A DNA stretch of 10,660 bases from an uncultured Lachnospiraceae bacterium. GTDB taxonomy: Bacteria > Bacillota > Clostridia > Lachnospirales > Lachnospiraceae. A model generated the notes under the pieces. The model saw only the letters and a program-made list of their open reading frames with translations. It was not told the origin of the DNA and did not search any database. Both the position numbers and the translations under genes were made by a program. Numbering within the stretch: the first letter of the stretch is position 1; each line of letters begins with the position of its first letter. This document shows, piece by piece, positions 5,661 to 10,660 of this stretch. The stretch is taken from positions 1-10,660 of the forward strand of contig CALGGL010000270.1 of the NCBI GenBank assembly GCA_937915975.1, given 5' to 3'.

Positions 5661-7151
5661 ATGATTTTACTTAGGCAAAACGTACAGGATTATAATAATG
5701 ATTTACGTGCCATGCTAATGGCGTTTTATCCCGGTGAAAAAATCGAGGATTATGAAAAACATATAAAAAGGGTATTTGATAATCAGTGTGATGAGGATGA
5801 AGATAAAGTAAGGCTTTTATTATCTGCTTCTTTTAAAGAAAACGAGATAACTAAGCTTTCTGTTGGTTTGATAAATGATGAATCAGCAGAGGAAAAAAGA
5901 TGTCTTGTAAAGGGAGATTATAAAGACAGGAAAGTATTTAGAAATCATCTGAAATTAGCAGCTTACAGGTTACTGTGTGATTTTACCGGCAGAAAGCTTC
6001 CGTGGGGAGACCTGACCGGTGTAAGACCGACCAAGATTGCCATGAAGAAAATCCGCGAGGGTAAGTCCCGTGAGGAAGTAGTGGATTATTATAAAACTAC
6101 ATATGATACCGGTGACAGCAAGGCCAAGCTTAGCTTTGATGTTGCTGATAAGGAGCTTAAGCTAATAAAAGATATTGACCTTAAAAATTCCTACTGTTTA
6201 TACGTAGGAATTCCGTTTTGTCCGAGCAGATGTCTTTACTGTTCATTTACAGCTTATGCGATAGCACTTCATGATGATAAGGTGGACAGATATATCGACA
6301 GGCTTTGCGAAGAGATAACATATGTCGCAGAAAGATATAAGGATAAAAGACTTGTGTCGATTTATATGGGTGGCGGAACTCCAACCTCGATAAATCATGA
6401 GCAGCTGGACAGGCTTCTTACTCATATAGACAATACATTAATAAAAGCTGACAAGCTTCTTGAATATACGATAGAAGCTGGAAGACCTGACAGCATAACC
6501 AAAGAAAAGCTTCTTGTTATGAAAAAGCATAATGTAACAAGAATTAGTATAAATCCTCAGACCATGAATGATGCAACACTTAAGACCATAGGCCGTGCAC
6601 ATACGGTAGAGGATGTAGAGTATGCATTTTCTCTTGCGAGGGAGTGCGGTTTTGATAATATCAATATGGATCTTATCGCCGGTCTTCCGGGAGAAGATAT
6701 GCCTATGATGGAGCATACCCTTGGTAAAGTTAAGGGATTAAAGCCGGAGAGTCTTACCGTTCATTCACTTGCGATTAAAAGAGCAGCAAAGCTAAATGAG
6801 AGAATGGACGAGTACAAAGCAGATATCAATCATGATATCGATGAAATGCTTGATATGGTTTCCAAGACGGCAGCAGAGCTTGGTATGGAACCGTATTACC
6901 TTTACAGACAGAAAAACATAGGCGGTAATCTGGAAAATGTAGGATACTCCTTACCGGGTAAGGAGTGTATATATAACGTGCTTATTATGGAAGAGCTTAC
7001 TGATATAATCGCTGTTGGAGCGGGCTCTTCTTCAAAGTATGTAATAAGGGATGAAGAGGACAATGTGATAAGGATTGACAGGTCAGAAAACTGCAAATCA
7101 ATCGATGATTATATAGACAGATTCAACGAGATGATAGACAGAAAGAGATAG
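5661..7151 (+). CDS. hemZ: HemZ-type radical SAM coproporphyrinogen dehydrogenase
   Basis: HemZ is a radical SAM protein related to HemN, which oxidatively decarboxylates coproporphyrinogen III to protoporphyrinogen IX without oxygen. The 496-residue product has an N-terminal region of about 175 residues typical of HemZ, with LPWGDLTGVRPTKI at 113-126. The radical SAM core follows: Cys187, Cys191 and Cys194 (CX3CX2C) for the 4Fe-4S cluster, GGGTPT at 237-242 for SAM contact, and the family-like segments ISINPQTMND and MDLIAGLPGE. A C-terminal HemN-like part includes YYLYRQKNIGGNLENVGYS near 412-430. HemN has a fourth Cys directly after this motif (CX3CX2CXC); here that position is Phe196. The ATG is preceded by GGAG (5648-5651) within the upstream gene. 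The family call is firm. The reaction in this organism is uncertain, because many relatives lack a complete haem pathway and the related HemW is a haem chaperone. Confidence 0.9.
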   Translation: MILLRQNVQDYNNDLRAMLMAFYPGEKIEDYEKHIKRVFDNQCDEDEDKVRLLLSASFKENEITKLSVGLINDESAEEKRCLVKGDYKDRKVFRNHLKLAAYRLLCDFTGRKLPWGDLTGVRPTKIAMKKIREGKSREEVVDYYKTTYDTGDSKAKLSFDVADKELKLIKDIDLKNSYCLYVGIPFCPSRCLYCSFTAYAIALHDDKVDRYIDRLCEEITYVAERYKDKRLVSIYMGGGTPTSINHEQLDRLLTHIDNTLIKADKLLEYTIEAGRPDSITKEKLLVMKKHNVTRISINPQTMNDATLKTIGRAHTVEDVEYAFSLARECGFDNINMDLIAGLPGEDMPMMEHTLGKVKGLKPESLTVHSLAIKRAAKLNERMDEYKADINHDIDEMLDMVSKTAAELGMEPYYLYRQKNIGGNLENVGYSLPGKECIYNVLIMEELTDIIAVGAGSSSKYVIRDEEDNVIRIDRSENCKSIDDYIDRFNEMIDRKR

Positions 7152-7166
7152 TAGGAGGATTAATTA

Positions 7167-8510
7167 ATGGCTATGAAGAAAAAGCCTGTTACAGGCATGA
7201 AGGATATACTTCCTAAGGAGATGGCGATAAGGGATTATTGTATAGGACTTATCAAGGAGACATACAAGACCTTTGGTTTTACCTCGGTTGAAACTCCTTG
7301 CGTGGAGCATATAGAAAACCTCTCCAGCAACCAGGGCGGTGAAAATGAAAAGCTTATATTTAAGATATTGAAAAGAGGCGACAAGCTTACAGGTGCAGTC
7401 GATAAGCTTATTAAATCCGGAGCGGAGAGTGTACCTGATACAGATAAAGCTGAGGCTTCAAACATGGATAATGAAACAGGTTTGGATATAGATGTCAGCA
7501 CACTTTCAGACAGTGGACTCCGTTATGACCTGACACTTCCGTTATCAAGATATTATTCAAATAATGCCAACGACCTGCCAAGTCCTTTTAAGGCACTCCA
7601 GATGGGAAATGTATGGCGTGCCGACAGACCTCAGAGAGGAAGATACCGTCAGTTTATGCAGTGCGATATAGATATACTCGGAGAAGCATCTATATTAGCT
7701 GAGATAGAGCTTATACTTGCCACAACCACCTTGCTTGGTAAGCTTGATTTTAAGAATTTCTCAATAAGAATTAATGACAGAAGAATACTTAAGGCTATGG
7801 CTGCTTATTCTGGATTTCCTGAAAGCGATTACGATACAGTGTTTATCATACTTGATAAGATGGATAAAATCGGACTTGACGGAGTTAAGGAGGAGCTCTT
7901 GGGCTGTGGATATTCAAGTGAAGCAGTTGATAAATACCTTAACTTATTTGATAAGGCAACAGGTGATATAGAGAGTGTAAGATTTATCAAGGAGGAGCTT
8001 GGCGATTACCTTGATACTGAGGTTTCGGACAATCTTGAAACCATTATAACCAGTGTGGAAAATGCCAAGGCTGCTGATTTTAAGATGAAGTTTGACCCGA
8101 CACTTGTAAGAGGTATGTCTTACTATACCGGACCTATCTTTGAGATATCCATGGATGAGTACGGCGGCTCTGTCGGAGGCGGCGGACGTTATGACGAGAT
8201 GATAGGTAAGTTCATCGGAACGCCTACACCTGCCTGTGGTTTTTCAATCGGATTTGAAAGAATCATAATGCTCTTACTTGAAAATGATTTCAAGGTTCCG
8301 GGAGAGGGCGAGAAAAAAGCATATCTTGTTGAAAAGGGAATGCCATCGGATAAGCTTCTTAAGATTCTCGAGAAGGCAAAGGAAGAAAGAGCAGCAGGAA
8401 AATCTGTCAATGTAGTTGTTATGAAGAAAAATAAAAAATTCCAGAAGGATCAGATGGCAGAGGAAGGCTATACCGAGTTTGTGGAGTTTTTCAAGGATAA
8501 GGATATGTGA
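7167..8510 (+). CDS. hisS: Histidyl-tRNA synthetase, atypical form
   Basis: HisRS attaches histidine to tRNA-His, as a class II enzyme. The 447-residue product carries class II motif 2 in VWRADRPQRGRYRQFMQCDIDILG (residues 149-172, Arg151 and Arg161 included), the HisRS signature LVRGMSYYTG (313-322), and motif 3 in CGFSIGFERI (357-366) with Arg365. The region LRYDLTLPLSRYY (118-130) and motif 2 read more like archaeal and eukaryotic HisRS than the E. coli type. About 45 polar residues, roughly 72-117, appear inserted before LRYDLT. The C-terminal anticodon-binding part, about 384-447, is shorter than usual and ends with KNKKFQKDQMAEEGYTEF-like sequence. The reading frame looks intact. ATG 7167 has a perfect AGGAGG 8 nt upstream, only 15 bp after hemZ, so it is probably co-transcribed. 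No T-box precedes it. Confidence 0.93.
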   Translation: MAMKKKPVTGMKDILPKEMAIRDYCIGLIKETYKTFGFTSVETPCVEHIENLSSNQGGENEKLIFKILKRGDKLTGAVDKLIKSGAESVPDTDKAEASNMDNETGLDIDVSTLSDSGLRYDLTLPLSRYYSNNANDLPSPFKALQMGNVWRADRPQRGRYRQFMQCDIDILGEASILAEIELILATTTLLGKLDFKNFSIRINDRRILKAMAAYSGFPESDYDTVFIILDKMDKIGLDGVKEELLGCGYSSEAVDKYLNLFDKATGDIESVRFIKEELGDYLDTEVSDNLETIITSVENAKAADFKMKFDPTLVRGMSYYTGPIFEISMDEYGGSVGGGGRYDEMIGKFIGTPTPACGFSIGFERIIMLLLENDFKVPGEGEKKAYLVEKGMPSDKLLKILEKAKEERAAGKSVNVVVMKKNKKFQKDQMAEEGYTEFVEFFKDKDM

Positions 8511-8537
8511 GTACAAAAATCTATGATTTTTATGTAC
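8511..8537 (+). other. Weak hairpin in the hisS-aspS gap
   Basis: An inverted repeat begins right after the hisS stop codon: GTACAAAAATC (8511-8521) pairs with GATTTTT (8525-8531) and GTAC (8534-8537), with a 3-nt loop and a 2-nt bulge at 8532-8533. The 11-bp stem is mostly A-T and no T-run follows, so it is unlikely to be an efficient terminator. The rest of the 84-bp gap holds the aspS Shine-Dalgarno GGAG at 8583-8586 and no promoter I can support. Confidence 0.45.
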
Positions 8538-8594
8538 GAACTATACGAGACAAAAGAAAGAGTAAATATAGAGTAAGCGTGAGGAGATTTAAAA

Positions 8595-10394
8595 ATGGCT
8601 GAGTCAATGAAGGGACTTAAAAGAAGTCACAGATGTACAGAGGTAAGTAATGCACTTATAGGTAACGAGGTTACAGTTATGGGATGGGTGCAAAAGAGCA
8701 GAAATAAGGGTGGTATCATCTTTGTTGATTTGCGTGACCGTTCAGGTATACTTCAGGTTATTTTTGAGGAGGCAAATGTTGGCTCTGAAAAGTATGCCAA
8801 GGCAGAAAAATTAAGAAGTGAATTTGTAGTTGCAATTACCGGTAAGGTTGCAAAAAGAGCCGGTGCCGTAAATGAGAATATTGCAACAGGTGATATAGAG
8901 GTAATAGCTTCCGATATAAGAATACTTTCCGAAGCAGATACGCCTCCGTTTCCGATTGAGGAAAACAGCAAGACTAAAGAAGAATTAAGATTAAAATACA
9001 GATACCTTGATTTAAGAAGACCTGATCTTCAAAAGAATATTATGCTTAGAAGTAAGGTTGCAACTCTTACAAGAGCATTTCTTGCTGATGAAGGATTTTT
9101 GGAGATTGAGACTCCTACTCTTTGTAAGTCTACTCCGGAGGGAGCAAGGGATTATCTTGTACCGAGCCGTGTGCATCCGGGAACATTTTATGCTCTCCCA
9201 CAGTCACCGCAGATATATAAGCAGCTTCTTATGTGTTCGGGCTATGACAGATATTTCCAGATAGCACGCTGCTATCGCGATGAGGACTTACGTGCCGACA
9301 GACAGCCGGAGTTTACCCAGATAGATATGGAGCTTTCATTTGTAGATGTGGATGATGTAATTGATGTAAATGAGAGACTTCTTGCAAAGCTCTTTAAGGA
9401 GACCATCGGAGTGGAGGTTTCACTTCCTATCCAAAGAATGACCTATAAAGAGGCTATGGAGAGATTCGGTTCCGATAAACCTGACCTTAGATTCGGTATG
9501 GAGCTTAAGGATGTAACCGATGTGGTTAGAAATTCCGAATTTGTAGTATTTAAGGGTGCTATAGATAATGGCGGAAGTGTAAGAGGTATTAACGCAAAGG
9601 GACAGGGTGCTATGCCTCGTAAGAAGATAGATGCTTTGGTTGATTTCGCAAAGGGCTACGGTGCAAAGGGACTTGCTTATATAGCTATCCAGGAGGATGG
9701 AAGCTATAAGTCATCCTTTGCAAAATTCATGACTGACGACGAGATGAAAAATATCGTGTCGGCTATGGAAGGTGAAAACGGAGACTTATTATTATTTGCA
9801 GCCGATAAGAATAAGCTTGTATATGATGTGCTTGGAGCACTTAGAGTGGAGCTTGCAAACCAGCTCGGACTCCTTGACAAGAACGAGTACAGATTTGTAT
9901 GGATTACCGAATTCCCACTACTTGAGTGGAACGAGGATTTAGGAAGATATCAGGCTATGCACCATCCGTTTACCATGCCTATGGAAGAAGACCTTGAGTA
10001 TATCGAGAGCGATCCGGGCAGGGTTCGTGCAAAGGCATACGATATCGTATTAAACGGAAATGAAATCGGTGGAGGAAGTGTGCGTATCCACCAAAATGAT
10101 ATACAGGAAAAGATGTTTAAAGCACTTGGCTTTACCATGGAGAAGGCTTACGAGCAGTTTGGTTTCCTTCTTAATGCCTTTAAGTATGGAGTTCCGCCAC
10201 ACGCAGGACTTGCATACGGACTTGACCGTCTTACCATGCTTATGGCTAAGGAAGACTCAATCCGTGATGTAATCGCCTTCCCTAAGATTAAGGATGCTTC
10301 ATGTCTTATGAGTGAGGCACCAAACATAGTAGACGAAAAGCAGCTTGAGGAGCTCGGCATCAGCATTATAGCTTCTCAGGATTCGGAAGAATAA
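8595..10394 (+). CDS. aspS: Aspartyl-tRNA synthetase, bacterial type
   Basis: AspRS attaches aspartate to tRNA-Asp. The 599-residue length fits the bacterial type with its large GAD insertion. The N-terminal OB-fold anticodon-binding domain covers about 1-115 (GWVQKSRNKGG at 30-40, then VDLRDRSG). Class II motif 1 lies around 150-175 with FLEIETPTL, followed by the flexible segment STPEGARDYLVPSR (179-192) and LPQSPQIYKQLLM (201-213). Motif 2 is in FQIARCYRDEDLRADRQPEF (221-240). The GAD domain occupies roughly 290-420. Motif 3 is GLAYGLDRLTML (538-549). Everything needed for catalysis is visible. ATG 8595 has GGAG 8 nt upstream. The hisS-aspS pair is widely conserved in Firmicutes. Whether it is strict for tRNA-Asp or also charges tRNA-Asn cannot be settled here. 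Confidence 0.97.
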   Translation: MAESMKGLKRSHRCTEVSNALIGNEVTVMGWVQKSRNKGGIIFVDLRDRSGILQVIFEEANVGSEKYAKAEKLRSEFVVAITGKVAKRAGAVNENIATGDIEVIASDIRILSEADTPPFPIEENSKTKEELRLKYRYLDLRRPDLQKNIMLRSKVATLTRAFLADEGFLEIETPTLCKSTPEGARDYLVPSRVHPGTFYALPQSPQIYKQLLMCSGYDRYFQIARCYRDEDLRADRQPEFTQIDMELSFVDVDDVIDVNERLLAKLFKETIGVEVSLPIQRMTYKEAMERFGSDKPDLRFGMELKDVTDVVRNSEFVVFKGAIDNGGSVRGINAKGQGAMPRKKIDALVDFAKGYGAKGLAYIAIQEDGSYKSSFAKFMTDDEMKNIVSAMEGENGDLLLFAADKNKLVYDVLGALRVELANQLGLLDKNEYRFVWITEFPLLEWNEDLGRYQAMHHPFTMPMEEDLEYIESDPGRVRAKAYDIVLNGNEIGGGSVRIHQNDIQEKMFKALGFTMEKAYEQFGFLLNAFKYGVPPHAGLAYGLDRLTMLMAKEDSIRDVIAFPKIKDASCLMSEAPNIVDEKQLEELGISIIASQDSEE

Positions 10395-10409
10395 AGAGGA
10401 TTTTTAATT

Positions 10410-10660
10410 ATGAATAAAAGAAGTCTGCGTGTACTTGAATTTAATAAGATACTTGCTATGCTTACTGAATATGCGGCTTCGGATATGGCAAAAAGACGCT
10501 GCGACAGGATAAAGCCGCAGAGAGATATAAATATTATAAATACCCATCAGGAGGAAACAAGAGATGCGTTGCTTCGCCTTAACAGACAAGGCAATGTATC
10601 CTTTTCGGGACTTAAGGATATACATGCGTCAATTAAAAGACTTGAGGTTAAGGGTGTGCT
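10410..10660 (+). CDS. mutS2: MutS2 family protein, N-terminal part (cut by window end)
   Basis: An open frame of 83 codons runs off the end of the window. Its start, with LRVLEFNKILAMLTEYA at residues 6-22, RDALLRLN at 51-58 and GNVSFSGLKDI at 61-71, matches the N-terminus of MutS2 proteins (usual length about 780-800 residues). MutS2 is a MutS-like ATPase, generally with a C-terminal Smr nuclease domain; it limits recombination in some bacteria and rescues collided ribosomes in Bacillus subtilis. None of the ATPase or Smr motifs falls inside the window, so the call rests on the N-terminal segment alone. ATG 10410 has GAGGA (10396-10400) 9 nt upstream and lies 15 bp after aspS, implying co-transcription. 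Confidence 0.88.
   Translation, partial: MNKRSLRVLEFNKILAMLTEYAASDMAKRRCDRIKPQRDINIINTHQEETRDALLRLNRQGNVSFSGLKDIHASIKRLEVKGV

Noticed and set aside
8499..8568. Promoter in the hisS-aspS gap using TATGAT (8522-8527) or TAAATA (8563-8568) as a -10 box
   Set aside because: Neither candidate has a recognisable -35 box at 16-18 bp upstream, and TATGAT lies inside the hairpin.

Overview
The window looks like chromosomal DNA from a low-GC Gram-positive anaerobe of the class Clostridia, most likely family Lachnospiraceae. That placement is an inference. It rests on the gene set and order, the AT-rich sequence heavy in ATA, AGA and AAG codons, the GGAG-type ribosome binding sites, and a HemZ-type radical SAM enzyme beside the hisS-aspS pair. 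All genes are on the + strand and packed tightly. Nothing marks the window as a mobile or accessory region: I see no transposase, integrase, phage gene, CRISPR array, tRNA or rRNA.

Layout. Positions 1-248 are non-coding as far as I can see. They hold a family of alternating inverted arms (11-103), a short tandem duplication (121-160) and a good sigma-A-type promoter (182-210). Then follow recJ (249-2042), apt (2029-2553), a block of five 17-bp tandem repeats plus a small hairpin (2553-2653), the bifunctional (p)ppGpp synthetase/hydrolase gene relA (2679-4943), a glyoxalase II-like metallo-beta-lactamase-fold hydrolase (5016-5657), hemZ (5661-7151), hisS (7167-8510), an 84-bp gap with a weak hairpin, aspS (8595-10394), and the first 83 codons of mutS2 (10410 to the window end).

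How the genes fit together. The set joins DNA repair (RecJ, MutS2), purine salvage and stringent-response signalling (Apt, Rel), and two class II aminoacyl-tRNA synthetases. Uncharged tRNA is the classic trigger of the stringent response, so the pairing with Rel makes biological sense, but a regulatory link is not shown here. The only convincing promoter is the one before recJ, and I see no intrinsic terminator anywhere. The simplest reading is one long transcript from about position 217 through mutS2, possibly with weaker internal promoters I cannot identify.

The genes are ordinary housekeeping genes. I did not find a previously undescribed multi-gene system. The items most worth checking are the non-coding repeats upstream of the recJ promoter and between apt and relA, and the unusual architecture of the histidyl-tRNA synthetase (an internal insertion, a eukaryote/archaea-like motif 2 region and a short C-terminal domain).
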